Assembly (NCBI GenBank): GCA_050084985.1
Contig: JBITNC010000001.1
Location: forward strand, 134,788,001-134,852,000
Direction of reading: 5' to 3'
From: Nageia nagi
Lineage: Eukaryota > Pinophyta
DNA: 64,000 nt
Positions 24,297 to 35,903 of this stretch are shown piece after piece; positions within the stretch are counted from its first letter, which is position 1; every line of letters starts with the position of its first letter. Position numbers and translations under genes: made by a program. The notes beneath the pieces are model-generated. The model did no database searches, was not told the origin of the DNA, and saw only the letters and a list, made by a program, of their open reading frames with translations.

Positions 24297-25501
24297 TGTG
24301 AGGATCCAAATTTATCCATCGCTAAAAAACACTCAATTACAACCCACAAACCCTGACATCAGGCATAGGGAATCCACAACACACAACCAAACCCTCAAGA
24401 GTGCCATGTTATGGTTAGAACATCAACATTATACATTCACAATGCCAAGATGCTAATGTCTAGCTCTAACATACATTATTCAATTAACCATACATCATAA
24501 TTCCATCACATACTAAATACTGGAAGTATATCCAATTGCCCTTGGAAATATATCAATGATATGGGATAGTATATCAATGAGATCCAATTGCCCTTGGAAG
24601 TACATCAATGATATAGGATACAACCAAGCAATACCAAGCCCTAGGGGGCAGTCGTTGGCCTCTTTGGAGCCAACTAGAGCACAATGATGAATATCCTAAA
24701 ATACCACGGAACCATGGGACATATATGCTCCCTCAGACCTCGAATCCTCCCCATCGAAGGGGGCCATCCTTGAACCCTGGAAATCCAACTGAATGATAGA
24801 AGCAAACCCTCGGAATTCCACTAGATGGGCAAAGGTGCTACACCAGTGCCATAGACACACACTATCCCTCAACCTGAATGCCCTCTAGACGTTGCGCCTA
24901 GAATAGGTTGCTTAGAACCGCTAAGACTTGATGTTCGTTGGATGGTAGAAGAGTAATAATAATCAAGTCTATCCAGTAATGAGCCTTTAGTGTCTATTTA
25001 TACCAAATCTCTATCATGGTCCTGTCTAGGAATCACCACTTAACTCTCCTTACACAACATTGGCCTCCTGGTGGCCTGAAATGCCCAACATGGGTGTCTA
25101 AGAGCTATACATGCCAACATGGGATCGAAGTGTGCATTAAGGGGTGCCATGCATGCCCACGTGGGAGAAGGGGGCATACGTGGGATCTAGGAGTCAAGTG
25201 GGACAACGTGGGGGTATGGAACCCTCCCCAAGCCTGGCGCAAGCATACAAGTGACCATCTAATACATAAATGGATCTTGGGATTCCCACAATCTTTATCA
25301 AGATCTCCAAGCATGAAAGATACTCCTAATCTATCCTTAGGATGGAGATGTCCCACTTGGGGCTCATAGTGGGGTCCATTCACCCATTAAGTCTCCTATC
25401 CTAAGTTACAAACATAAAGAACAATACATAAGAAGAGTATATTACAAGTAGATCCTTTCGGACCCCACAACTAATGACTGGTAGACAAGGGGGACGTCAC
25501 A
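24297..25501 (-). repeat. 5' LTR of chromovirus
   Basis: The 1205-base repeat runs from TGTGACGTCC to GGATCCTCACA on the minus strand. A TATA box (GGTATAAATAGA) is at 24993-25004. Several CCCACGTTG/CCATGTTGG-type words lie upstream of it. A 30-base phrase is duplicated at about 24531-24560 and 24584-24615. Solo copies of related LTRs are found at 58960-62538 and 60908-62175. Confidence 0.88.
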
Positions 25502-25880
25502 CATGTTTTGCTGTAATTTGGAGTGTCAAGCTTAGTTTAGTGGCTGTAAAATCGAATTGTTCGACCAGCATGGATTTTGCTTTAATGAATGCTTGGGCTA
25601 GTCCGGATTTGTTTGATTTTCATCTTAGCACTCATTAGCATAGTAATAAACTTACTTTTATTCCATAGTTTTATTTCCAACAAGTTTTGCTTTTGTAGTT
25701 AGTCTATTTGGTCCAATCAAAGGAGTTGGCCTTCTCAGGAGTCTTTTAGAATTATTACTGTGACTTGGACACACGGGCACGTGTATTACCACATCTTAGT
25801 CAACAGTAGCATAATTCTTTTTGGTACACCCGATGCGATGGTCTCCTACCTCGTTTATATTGTGCATGATCTTTGTATCA
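25502..25880 (+). repeat. 5' LTR remnant of large Tat element
   Basis: The first 290 bases match the 3' LTR at 37113-37443. The rest, up to the primer site, has no clear match there. The beginning of this LTR is missing, cut by the chromovirus junction at 25501/25502. Confidence 0.75.
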
Positions 25881-25883
25881 TGA

Positions 25884-25900
25884 TGGCGACTCCACTTGGA
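25884..25900 (+). promoter_or_regulatory. Primer-binding site, Tat/Ogre type
   Basis: TGGCGACTCCACTTGGA lies right after the LTR region and matches the TGGCGACTC type used by Tat/Ogre elements. I do not assign the tRNA. Confidence 0.6.
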
Positions 25901-26165
25901 TGAAACCCGATCTTTATTGATAAAGATTTGAAACTAAGAAAATATCCTCCAAGACCCATTTCTTCTAGTTTTGTTGATTATGAGAACAAGGTCTTAGACT
26001 AGGAAAGCCAAAGAATCCTCTAGCGTTGTAAGTCCTCCAAGATCCGTTAGAACTCGCGTTAGAAAATCCAAGTCTCTCACAGACCTGACTCATATTTTGA
26101 TCCCCACTACATTGAATTCGATTTCACCTCCCAAATGAAAGAATAGAATCAACCAACCTATTCAG

Positions 26166-27535
26166 ATGGCTCAGCAAGCTGCACCTCGAGTCTATCCATA
26201 GTGGAATCTTCTGGATCTCTCAATATTGTGAATCCCCACGAGATTCTAGTGCACATGGCTAAAGCTTTGCAACATTGGGATGGTTACAGAAAGACTGCTT
26301 ATGAACACTGTCAAGACATCGCGGAGATGGCGAAGTAGCATAACATAGTTCATGAAGATGTGATGCTCAAATTGCTCGCTATGTCTCTCTCTGGCAAAGT
26401 TTTCGACTGGTACTGAATGCTTCTGGCCAATTCCATATCCACATGGGCTCAACTTGCAGAACCTCTGATTTTGGAGTTTAATAAAGTTGGTGATCCTTAA
26501 TCTTTGTTGTCTCAATTTACTGTCATTCAAAGAGATCCTATGGAGAATATAACAGATTTCAACCTTAGATTTGCTAAATCTTGGGCTAGAATTCCTTTAG
26601 CTATGATACCACACTCTTCCATGACTTTAATGTTTTATCTTAGAGCTTTTAATCTAGATCTAGCTGCTAGGATCCAGATGACTGGTCCTCAACAATTTTC
26701 CAAGATCTATAAAGTTGCCTTACAAGTTGAAGTTGCCCTCATTTCATTAGGGAAATTCCCTTCGAGAGTATTTACGCCTATAGCATATGCACCTTCCTCT
26801 TCTATGCAACCTCCAACATAAAATTATCCTCTCCCACCTGTAGCTCAAGCACCCCAGTTGCAGCTGCCGACATCACAACCTCAACTTGCTTTGTGTGCCT
26901 CGCAACTACATCTTGCCTTGCCTACACATGTTCCTCAATTAGCACTTTCTGCACCTGTCTCCAATAGTAGTGTGCAGCAACAAGAGAACATCAACCAAAT
27001 GAAGATTGTTCAATTGGAATCTTTGGTGAGAACCTTGTCTAACCAAAGGATAGTTGAACAAAGAGCAGCTCAGAGGAGAGATTATTATGATCAAAGGGAT
27101 GATGGAGGACAACAAAGAAGGTATCCCTTACTGGCTAGAGATCAACCACCACAGCAAAGGAACCCCCTCGACCAGACAAACTTTATATGTCCCCAAAGGA
27201 ATATGACCCTCCACCTAATCAAGATTGGTGCAGAGCCTGTAATGATCCTCATGTCCAAAATACTTGTCCCATCTATCAACATCAAATGAGGCTAGTAGCT
27301 AATGGAGGGGTTGATACTGGTTATTATGTAGATGAAGCAGTATCAAAGGCAAATTTTATGATTCTCCCAAAATCTTCCAATAGAGCGGTTGAGACCAAAT
27401 CTACCGCTAGACAGTTCCTACCTCAGATACATATCCAATCTCCCCCAGCTAATTCTAATCAACTACCATCAATCCCACATCCCAAGTTACCATCAAAGAG
27501 GTCTTTGGGCAAATCTGTTGTTTTACGGGAAAAAT
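26166..27535 (+). pseudogene. Gag with zinc knuckle, broken
   Basis: After MAQQAAPR the frame carries gag capsid blocks (WDGYRKTAYEHCQDIAEM, MSLSGKVFDWY, FNLRFAKSWARI) with stops at about 26337, 26414 and 26498. A Pro/Gln-rich stretch follows (26750-27130). A nucleic-acid-binding zinc knuckle CxxCxxxHxxxxC is at 27229-27267 (CRACNDPHVQNTC), one residue shorter than the usual CX2CX4HX4C. Gag would build the virus-like particle of the element. Confidence 0.8.
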
Positions 27536-27689
27536 AAGTTCCAAGAAAACAATCAGTTGATCAACCTTCTGCTTCCTTGGAAATCCAAGAAAGGGAGAAG
27601 GTAGCTAAGAGATTCAAATACTCATCACTAACAAAGGCCCAAAGAGAAGAAGCAACTCAGTCCTACAAAGGAAATATCCGAATGAGAGT

Positions 27690-28260
27690 TCTTACATTTC
27701 TCCATACAACATCGTGGACGAGCTGAACAGTATTCCATCAAGAGCATCACTCTTTGATGCCTTACGCATTTCCTAACAAATTGACATGTTGAAAGGAGCA
27801 CTCATGATCCACGCCGAAGGAGATGAAAGTTGTAACTGCAATCTGGAACGCTGCTACAAAGTTACAAGGTATGGGTAAGAATAGACCTCCTTTCTACATC
27901 TCCCTTGAGTGTGAAAGATACATTGTACACAATTGTATGATAGACTCAGGGGCAGCCATGATTGTAATGCCAAAGAAGGTATTTGATGTCATAGGATTAA
28001 CCTACACTAGGGATTCTTCTAGAATTTTCCTATAATTATCCAATTGGATGTTACTAATGTCAAAACCATTAGTGTAGTGAAAGATGTCCTAATGAAACTT
28101 CACAAATGTCCAAGAGTCTGTCATCCAAAATGTCATAGTTGTAGACCTTCCTCCTATATTTGGTATGTGCTTGTCAAGAGAATTCACCTTCAAACTAGGA
28201 GGGTAACTAGCTATGGATTATTCCCACATAACCATTCCATTCAAGAATAAAATGTTTAAG
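27690..28260 (+). pseudogene. Aspartic protease of Tat element
   Basis: The segment RPPFYISLECERYIVHNCMI is followed by DSGA at 27943-27954, the active-site signature of retropepsins. The flap region follows in another frame (TNVKTISVVKDVLM). It cuts the polyprotein in an active element; here a frameshift near 28035 breaks it. Confidence 0.8.
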
Positions 28261-28860
28261 GTTGCCAATGAACCTGCTTCTGGATTTCTCACAAAAAAAA
28301 TCCCTCGAGTAAATCTGATAAGTGAACAGGACATCTTAACCAATGCAGTTGAAATGGAATTGGATTCTATAGATATAGTTTCTAAACTCATAATCAAGCA
28401 TATTGAAAGTAAAGGCATGGGAAACTATGTAATTCTTAAAGAGATAACTGATCTTCCGGCCCTTACCCTTCAAGAACTAAGGGAACAAGAGTTATGGAAA
28501 ATGCATTTTGATGGAGCAAAATCAAATACTGGTGTTGGTGCCAGAGTTGTTTTGAAGTCCCCTAGTGGTGAGACAAAGAGATATTCCTTCCATCTGACTT
28601 AGAGTTACACAAATAATGCAGCAGAATATGAAGTCATGTGTCTAGGATTAGAACAGACACATAAATTGAAGATAAAGTGCCTGATTATTTTTGGTGATTC
28701 AGAACTAGTCATCAATCAAGTGACAAATAAGTGCTCAGCAAAGCATCACTACCTGAAGAAATACAGAAACAGAGTACGGGATTTGCTAAAAAGTTTTAGT
28801 GCTTTAAATATCATTGCAATTCCCACAGGTCAGAATAGTGAGGCTGATGCCTTAGCTTAG
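28213..28860 (+). pseudogene. Archaeal-type RNase H located upstream of RT
   Basis: From about 28492 the frame shows MHFDGAKSNTGVGA (Asp at 28510), YTNNAAEYEV (Glu), CLIIFGDSELVINQV (Asp) and NSEADALA (Asp), the four acidic positions of an RNase H with the archaeal-type look known from Tat elements. It lies between protease and RT, and a separate gypsy-type RNase H follows the RT at about 30230. Only two stops (28600-28602 and 28858-28860) interrupt it, and all four acidic residues are kept. See the finding on domain order. Confidence 0.75.
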
Positions 28861-29031
28861 AAAGGATCAAATTTTCATCCCACTCATCACTGGCTGAAGA
28901 GAAAAGGCATCCAGCTGATTTTCAAACCCTCTGTCCCAGACAATGAGTGTTTCTGGAAGGTGTTTGATAGTGATGAAGACATAAATATATTCTTGGCAAT
29001 ACAATTGTTGTGTTCAGATAGCTAAGAGTCA

Positions 29032-30500
29032 ATGGTTGAGATTTTCATAGAAGATGTGTTACAGTTGAGAAATAATACCTTACCAAGAGGTTTTATAGCA
29101 TTTGAAAACCTCTTCAACAAAGACAATCAACTGAGAAGAGAGAAGATAGTGTCTCCTCTTAAACACTTTCAGGAGTTAGAGATAGCCCCTAATAGAGTTT
29201 TGAAGATTGGTCTAAGTAATTCATCTAAAGAGATCTGGGAGATAGTTAAACTCATGAAGGAGTTTGTTGGCATTATGGCCTGAAGCTATGAAGACTTAAA
29301 GGTATTCAACAAAGATGTCATTCAACACACCATTGAGCTTAAGGAAGGAGTAATACCTTTTCGGTACAAATAAAGGCCAATAAACCCCAAAATAGAAGTG
29401 ATAATGCATTAGGAGATCCAAAATTTGTTTCAGGAAAAAATCATCTATCCCATCAAACATTCAACCTGGGTGGCCAATCTGGTGCCAGTCTGAAAGAAGA
29501 ACAGAGAAATTAGCCTATGTGTGGATCTCTAGAATCTCAACAGAGCCTCACTTAAGGATAATTACCCCTTGCCTCCCATGGAACAAATTCCCCACACTGT
29601 TGCAATATCTAAATGCTTCTCTTCCCTTGATGGTTTATGTGGCTATAATCAAATCTAGGTAAAAGATGAAGATCAGCACAAAACTATACTCACTACAAAA
29701 TGGGGTACCTTTGCTTTCTAACGAATGCCATTTGGTCTATCAAATACTGAAGAAACGTTTCAAAGGGAAATAGACTACGCATTCAGGGAGTTAATCAACA
29801 AATTTGTTCTGGTATACTTAGATGATATCATTGTTTTTCTAAAAAGAAGAAACATCACTTGCAGCATCTCCGGCAAACCTTTTTGAAGTGCCAAGAGTTT
29901 GAAATTTCATTGAATCCGAAGAAATCCATCTTTACCGTTGATCAAGGAAAGTTACTTGGGCATGTAATTTCAAACGATGGATTCTCCATTGATCCAAAGA
30001 GAGTAGAAGCCATCTTCAAGCTTTCTATTCCATCTAACATCAAAAAACCGCAAGCCTTCTTGGGTCAAATCAATTTTGTAATAAGGTTCATTCAGGACTT
30101 TGACGAAATTGTTCGGTCTATAACAAAACTACTCAAAGATAATATGCCTTTAAAATGGACACCAAAACGAGTGCAAGCTTTTGAACAAATAAAATCTGCT
30201 ATTATGTCTACTCTAGTCTTAAGGAATTTGGATTTTTCAAAGGACTTTATCTTATACGCATATGGAGCAGAAAAGAGCATTGTTGCAGTTCTAACACAAA
30301 AAGAAGATAAGCATGATGAGCATCTCATAGCCTTCTTTAGGCAAACTCTGCATGGAGCTAAAGAAAGGTATGAATTTATTGAAAAATAAGTGTTCACCAT
30401 TATAAAAACTCTTAATAAGTTTAAGCACTACATTTCCCAAAACAAGGTTATCGTGCTTACTATACACCTAGATGTTCGGAGCTATATTATGCAAGGTGAT
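29032..30500 (+). pseudogene. Reverse transcriptase and gypsy-type RNase H
   Basis: RT blocks in order: [73 protein letters not shown], and [11 protein letters not shown], whose catalytic YLDD at 29815-29826 is intact. A frameshift follows, then an open frame of 176 codons (29859-30389) with the RT connection (GKLLGHVISNDGFSIDP, FLGQINFVIRFI) and the start of gypsy RNase H, whose first Asp position reads YAYGAEKS. Stops before and after YLDD make it inactive. Confidence 0.85.
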
Positions 30501-30548
30501 ATGGATTCCAGCAAAGCCGAATGAATCACTAAAATTCTGCAGTACGAT

Positions 30549-31915
30549 GTGGAAATTCGTCTAACCAAAATAATTAAGGGGAGAGCTCTTTGCAAACAGT
30601 TAGCAGAAGACCAAAGCTTTAAGTGTATCATGATTATAGAAGCTGAAAGTGAAGATAGAGAACTTCCAGAAGTTCCGAAAAAATCAGATGATTGGATAAC
30701 TCAATTTTCTACATATTTTGCTAGTGGTAGACTCCCTTCCGAGCTTAATGCTTCCCAAAGAAAGAGATTTAGGTTAAATGCGCTCAATTATTGTTTGACA
30801 AAAGATGTACTATATAGAAAAAATCATGAAGGAATGTTGTTGAGATGCATCCACCCGGAGAAAACTAAGGAAGTTTTAAAAGAGTTTCATTCGGGATTTT
30901 CTGGAGGTCACTACTCAGCATATACCATTGCTGCTAAAATTCTACATGCAGGTTTTTATTGGCCTTCCTTGTACATGGATTCTTTCGGATTGCCAAAGAA
31001 TGTGACAAATGCCATAGATTTGTGTGAATAAGAAGAATGGTCGATATGCCATTGCATCCTATTACAACAAAAGAACCTTTCCAGTAATGGGGCCTTAATT
31101 TTATTGGATCGATCAATCCAAGCTCCTTGGCCGGAAATAGGTTCATCTTAATAGCCACAGACTGTTTCACAAGATTGACTGAGACTCTTGCTACCAAACA
31201 TCAAGATAATGTACAATCATCTCTTTTATGGAGAAGATTATTACAAGGTTTGGCATCCCGCAAACTGTCATATCTGATAAGTGTCTGGTATTTCTAAGAG
31301 CCAAAGTTACAGAGTTCGTCCTCAAGTATGACATCTATTGGAAGACCTCTTCTAATTACTACCCTCAGGGTAATAGATTGGTTGAATCAACGAACAAAAA
31401 TTTGTTAAGAATCTTGAAAAGGACAGTAGCTGAAAACCAGAAGGACTAGGATAAAATGCTCAACCTGGCTCTATGGGTCGACCAGATCACATATAAATCA
31501 TCAATCAAGAATTCTCCTTATATTTTAGTATATGTTAAACGAGCAATACTTCTGCCTCACATTGAATTACCCGCCTTGCAACTGCTCAACCGGTATGAGA
31601 TGAATGATACAGATCCATTGCAAGTGAGGATGTTCGGTCTTATCTACCTAGATGAGCTCTGGGAGAATTCATGCAGAGAAATCCATAAAATGAATAACAT
31701 AGCAAAGAAATGGTTCGACAAAAGGTATGCATCCGATGTTGCTTTCAAATGGGGAGATTTGGTGTTGAAATGGGATGAAGATCGCGCCAAGCTAAGACGC
31801 CATCGCAAGTTCGATTCCTTGTGGTCCGGCCCATACACCATCATTCGATAAATCCAAAAAAATGCATTTGAGTTGGAGGGGTCAGATAGCCGGATCCTTC
31901 CGATCATGATCAATG
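30549..31915 (+). pseudogene. Integrase of large Tat element
   Basis: Zinc-binding part: FHSGFSGGHYSAYTIAAK and FYWPSLYMD (about 30880-30980). The core entry reads WGLNFIGSINPSS, so the first catalytic Asp is Asn (31097-31099). The second Asp is kept in TVISDKCLVF and the Glu in NRLVESTNKNLL. The C-terminal part has KKWFDKRYASDVAFKWGDLVL and WSGPYTII. Two frames are used, with a shift near 31030-31230. Confidence 0.82.
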
Positions 31916-32110
31916 GCTACATTTAAAATTATATTCCGCCCGTTAGACACGTAAGTGTTTAATATGTAAATATTGTAAATATTTTAAACGTTAAGTTTTC
32001 CCGTTGCACAATTTTCAAGGCAAATATTACATTAATTAGGATAGTAAATGCATGCTTAACCATTTTAATCTCGCTAGAGAGCCATGCCTTAGTCATTTTC
32101 CCTTCGCCTT

Positions 32111-34320
32111 TTGAGAAATCGAGAGCTTAGGGTTTTCAGAGCATCTTGCGATTTCAGCCTTCGAGATCGATTCCATCAGCTAAATTTGCAAGCTTTAGCC
32201 AAAATGGGTAAGTCCTCCACAGCTCAAAGCACCATTAGGGATAGGAATAAAAACTTTTTCGATACCAACTTGTTAAGCCACATTGATTTTAAAAATAAAC
32301 CGTCTAAATCCGAAAAGGCTGAAGTTGGTTCCCTCTAGAACCTTCTCTATCAAATCAACATAATTGTACCCTTCATGTGGTATAGGTGTCACCCTTGCCT
32401 TGAATTGGTAGAAGCCCTAGCTCCCTTAACCTAAGCTGAAACCCAAAAGGTGCAAAACAATCAAGGAGCAGTAATCCTAGACCTAAGCGCTTTGTCTTTC
32501 ACAAGGCCTTCTTCCAGCCAAATTACACGAAGCCCTAGGCCAGTGTGAAGGTGGTTGGAGGAGATATAGACAAATACTCGCTTGAGTGGTTGAATCCATA
32601 CCTGTTGAGCCTGACAACAGAGAAAAAGAAATACTATTGAATTTCAAGGTTCAAACCTGATTTGTCATGTTTAATTATGATGATCATGGTGCTATGTGAA
32701 GAGAAGGACATCTAGATCGTTTAGCCAGAGCATGTTACTATGGCTTACAAAGAAATCAAGAACAACTTCGGTTATCACCACGACTAGTTTGAGATGGTCA
32801 GTGACAAGGTGGCTGTGAGGTTGACAAATAAAGACAGACTAAATGAATACCACTATCCCTCTCTACTCTGGTGGCTTCTGCTCCACCAACATCCAGAGGC
32901 CTTTCAGGATCTACAATTAACTTAGACATATGAGAATGGGGAGCCAAAGAGAGTAGATGAATGGACACGGGTGCTTAATATCAACAATTCTTACTATGAT
33001 TTTGTAAGGTATTTTCTTCACCCGACCCTAAACTTCATTTCGGCATAACTCACCCTCTATTGTCCAAAGCAGCAATGGTAAATTTGAACTAGGGGCAATT
33101 TCGGAAGGGTGATGTTTATTTCACCAAGAACTATACAATCATCATTTTGAATGGGTTCTGTGAGAAACCCATGAAGCTCCCATTCTTTGTTTCAAACTAG
33201 GTCTTCGGGATGGAGGTGACCAGGTAGGAAGACTATGTAGAAACTTCATGGGGAGTCCCGGAAGGTAAAAAGGGGATATACACATATTCACTAGGCTTCG
33301 ACTCCATCCAAGCCTATAACAAATATTGCTGAGAATATTTGACGAAGAAGATGGAGAAGCTACAGTTCCAGCAAATCGCGATCTCTTGGTCGTATGATTC
33401 CCTGGGAGTCTTCACGGCTCATTTGAAAACGGTCAATTCAAAAGCCCCGGATTTCATTAGTGTCAATGGACAAATTTGAGAGTTTTCGAAACAATTCTTA
33501 GGACGGTCCATTCTTATCGGATGCATTATTAGAGACTTCTTGCTTGCCCCTGTGGAGGCAAAGTTACAGTGTGAAGATAGACTACTCATCTACTTCCAAC
33601 AAAGACATTAGCCCACCAAAGGCTCTTCAAAAAAGCCTAGATAACTCCAATTGGCCATAGCACAAGAAGTGTTTCGTGCAATATCGTGTGGAGAGTAAGC
33701 AAAAGTCGAAACTGTGGATTTGCAACCAAGATTAGATGTTCTTAGACGCCTATGACAAAGAATTTGCTATCGAGACGCGAAGGAAGAAATCTGAAACAGT
33801 AGAAATAATTTCAGAATTCATTGAAGGTAAAGGCAAAATGACCACAAAGGAGCTAGCACTGCTCGAGAAACAAAAGAAACAGACCATTATGCCTAGCCAA
33901 AAGCTACTGTCCGCCTCCATAAAGGCGAATGTTGTCAGGCGAGTGGATGACAAGCCCATGTTAGAAGAAGAGAAGGCTTACTTAAAGCAGCTAGAGAAGA
34001 ATTTTGCAGAAGCAGACGAGATGGAAAGGTTGGAGCAAGAAAAGAAAGATGTTGGCTTGGTTTAACAGCTGGAGAAAAACGAAGCTCCAAAAAAGAAGAA
34101 ATTAATTCAGAAAAGGAAAAAGTCTTCAGAGGAAATCCCTCGAAAAACCAAGAAAACAAAGAAAGGGGCAAAACCTTCTCCAAAGCCCAAGCCTCAGAAA
34201 GTGATCCTACAAGGGTCAACAACTGAGAGCGACAAACAGACGGTTGGAAAGCCTAGAGATAATGGAAGTGAGGACTCTGACTCAGCTCAACCATTCTAGG
34301 TGTTTAGAAGGAGGAGCTAG
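32111..34320 (+). pseudogene. Extra coding region after integrase, N-terminal part, unknown function
   Basis: Downstream of the integrase the plus strand keeps protein-like sequence with stops. It starts near MGKSSTAQSTIRDRNKNFF (32203), continues through a part rich in aromatic and charged residues (about 32540-33050), and reaches an open segment at 33736-34065 that is Lys/Glu-rich (KKSETVEIISEFIEGKGKM, LLEKQKKQ). After that comes a strongly basic Lys/Pro stretch to about 34300. I recognise no domain. Tat and Athila elements often carry extra ORFs here, some called env-like; whether this one is related is not known. Confidence 0.55.
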
Positions 34321-34781
34321 AGGAGGACACCCTCACCAAAGGAGACTTTGGTCAGGGAAGGGACTCAAACACCTTTGAAGAGACAAAAGGTGAAGCCGGA
34401 GGTTCAAACAGCAGAGGTGAGGTCCGAGTAAACTCAGTACATCCCATCTCCCCCACACTCTATTCTGCCCAAGCCATAACCCACCAAGACTGGCGATGGA
34501 AAATACAATGATGAAGACATAGTCGTCACTGTGGTGCCACCCATCTCACTTAAAAAGATCAATGTTACAACTTGGTCCACATATTAATGTAATATTGATA
34601 AATCCAATAAAGCGTGGTTTGAAAAGCACCAAAAAGAACAAAAGATACAGGGTAAAATCCAGCTAAATAAAACCATAGACATCTGGAAGAAGATGCTGGA
34701 GATTTCAACAACACAATTGGATGCAAAAACTAGGCAGCCCGATGATGCAACAGGCATCTCCCTCCAGCTAAGATCAGCCAA

Positions 34782-35903
34782 GTGAATAAAATAAAGATAA
34801 TTAAGACCAGGATGACCTTGATGGACGTAGACATCATGATGACGGAGAGAAAAGTTGACAAATTGGAGAGGTTGCAGGCCACATCCCTTGAGAAAGAACA
34901 ATTTCATATGACACGGATAAACCTTTTGAACCAACAGATCCAGCAACTGCAGCAAGTGGCTGAATCCTCCAAGCTGAATAAAATCATAAAAGAAAGAGAG
35001 GAAGATTTAAAGGCTAAAGGCATAGAGCTAGCCATGAAAAATGATCGGATTCAAGCCTTGGAATTAGAAATAGATGCACTAAAGAATGCCCTCAAAGGGA
35101 AGGAAGCAGAGTGTAAAGCTTTCGAAGAAGAAAAGAAAAAACTGCAAGAAGATTTAAAGACCGTCCAGGATGCAGGTATGAAGAAAGATGCAAACATGAA
35201 GGCAGCTGCTGACAATTTTACTAAAATAAAAGTCGAGCTGGAAGAAAAGCTGAAGAGCAAGGACCAGACTCCTCCATCGCAAGGGATACAAGCACAGGCA
35301 AAAGCGATTTTTCCCATAGATGCCTTGAAAAGCATAAAGGCCGAATATTGGAGAAAGGTAATTCCTATTTTGATTTTGTTGAATTCTGTTTGGGAATATG
35401 TATTGTATTATGAGAAGAAAATAGAAGAATACAAATATGTGTTAGATGCAAAGAGTAGGATAGCCAAGATGTCTGCTGAGAACACAGAGATTATCAAAGT
35501 AATGAAGCAGAAGGATATCACAAACACAGGTGTTAGCAACACCCATGACAAGATCTTGGCTATGTCTCAAAAGATGACCAATCTACAGGCGCTAATCCTC
35601 TGTATAGAAAAATGCATAAAGTCATCAAAATTGGAGACAAGAAAGTTAAATAGAGCATTGGCAATTTTTGACAAAAATAAGATGCCACCCCTCTACAAAC
35701 CAGATAAAAAAGTATATACCTTGGAGGAGATGAAAGATTTTTGTGACTCTGCTCAGAAGTCTGGTGACAGTTTTGTGGATTGGGCTGAGGACAATTTTGA
35801 AGACAAGTTCTCCAAGTTTGCCCAGGAAATGATGAAAGTAGAGAAGTGGACGATTGAGTTCTCCAAGATAAAATCTAACATCAGCTTGAAACTGATCAAT
35901 TAG
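34782..35903 (+). CDS. 373-codon coiled-coil ORF at the 3' end of the Tat element
   Basis: It is the longest unbroken frame of the window. Residues about 25-170 are Lys/Glu/Gln-rich with heptad spacing of Leu, Ile and Met (for example LLNQQIQQLQQ, DRIQALELEIDALKNALKGK, EEEKKKLQEDLKTVQDA), typical of a long coiled coil. A short hydrophobic patch (VIPILILLNSVWEYVLYY, about residues 194-211) follows, then a second helical part and a C-terminal segment rich in Phe, Trp and Lys. The frame is open upstream to about 34755 (PPAKISQVNKIK), so the Met chosen is only the first in frame; it is probably the C-terminal part of the region at 32111-34320. No protein family recognised. Confidence 0.6.
   Translation: MNKIKIIKTRMTLMDVDIMMTERKVDKLERLQATSLEKEQFHMTRINLLNQQIQQLQQVAESSKLNKIIKEREEDLKAKGIELAMKNDRIQALELEIDALKNALKGKEAECKAFEEEKKKLQEDLKTVQDAGMKKDANMKAAADNFTKIKVELEEKLKSKDQTPPSQGIQAQAKAIFPIDALKSIKAEYWRKVIPILILLNSVWEYVLYYEKKIEEYKYVLDAKSRIAKMSAENTEIIKVMKQKDITNTGVSNTHDKILAMSQKMTNLQALILCIEKCIKSSKLETRKLNRALAIFDKNKMPPLYKPDKKVYTLEEMKDFCDSAQKSGDSFVDWAEDNFEDKFSKFAQEMMKVEKWTIEFSKIKSNISLKLIN

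Larger units (their letters stand above)
20696..25501 (-). mobile_element. Chromovirus (Ty3/gypsy with chromodomain), minus strand, gag-less, 3' LTR truncated
   Basis: Reading down from the right: a full 5' LTR (24297-25501), a primer-binding site (24283-24294), a short leader, then reverse transcriptase, RNase H, integrase and a C-terminal chromodomain, a purine tract (20848-20862) and the first 152 bases of the 3' LTR (20696-20847). Gag and protease are missing: only about 0.7 kb separates the primer site from the RT. Frames are interrupted, and the integrase has lost two catalytic residues. The missing left part of the 3' LTR removes the target duplication, so the insertion event itself cannot be proven. 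Confidence 0.9.

Noticed and set aside
25016-25369. 117-codon plus-strand ORF
   Set aside because: It lies wholly inside the chromovirus LTR, antisense to it. LTR sequence, no domain.
33935-34222. Minus-strand hydrophobic ORF of 95 codons (possible membrane protein)
   Set aside because: It is the antisense of a Lys/Glu-rich plus-strand frame; complement of AAA/GAA codons gives Phe and Ser/Leu-rich shadow frames.
35051-35335. Minus-strand ORF rich in Phe, Ser and Ala
   Set aside because: It is the shadow of the coiled-coil ORF on the other strand.
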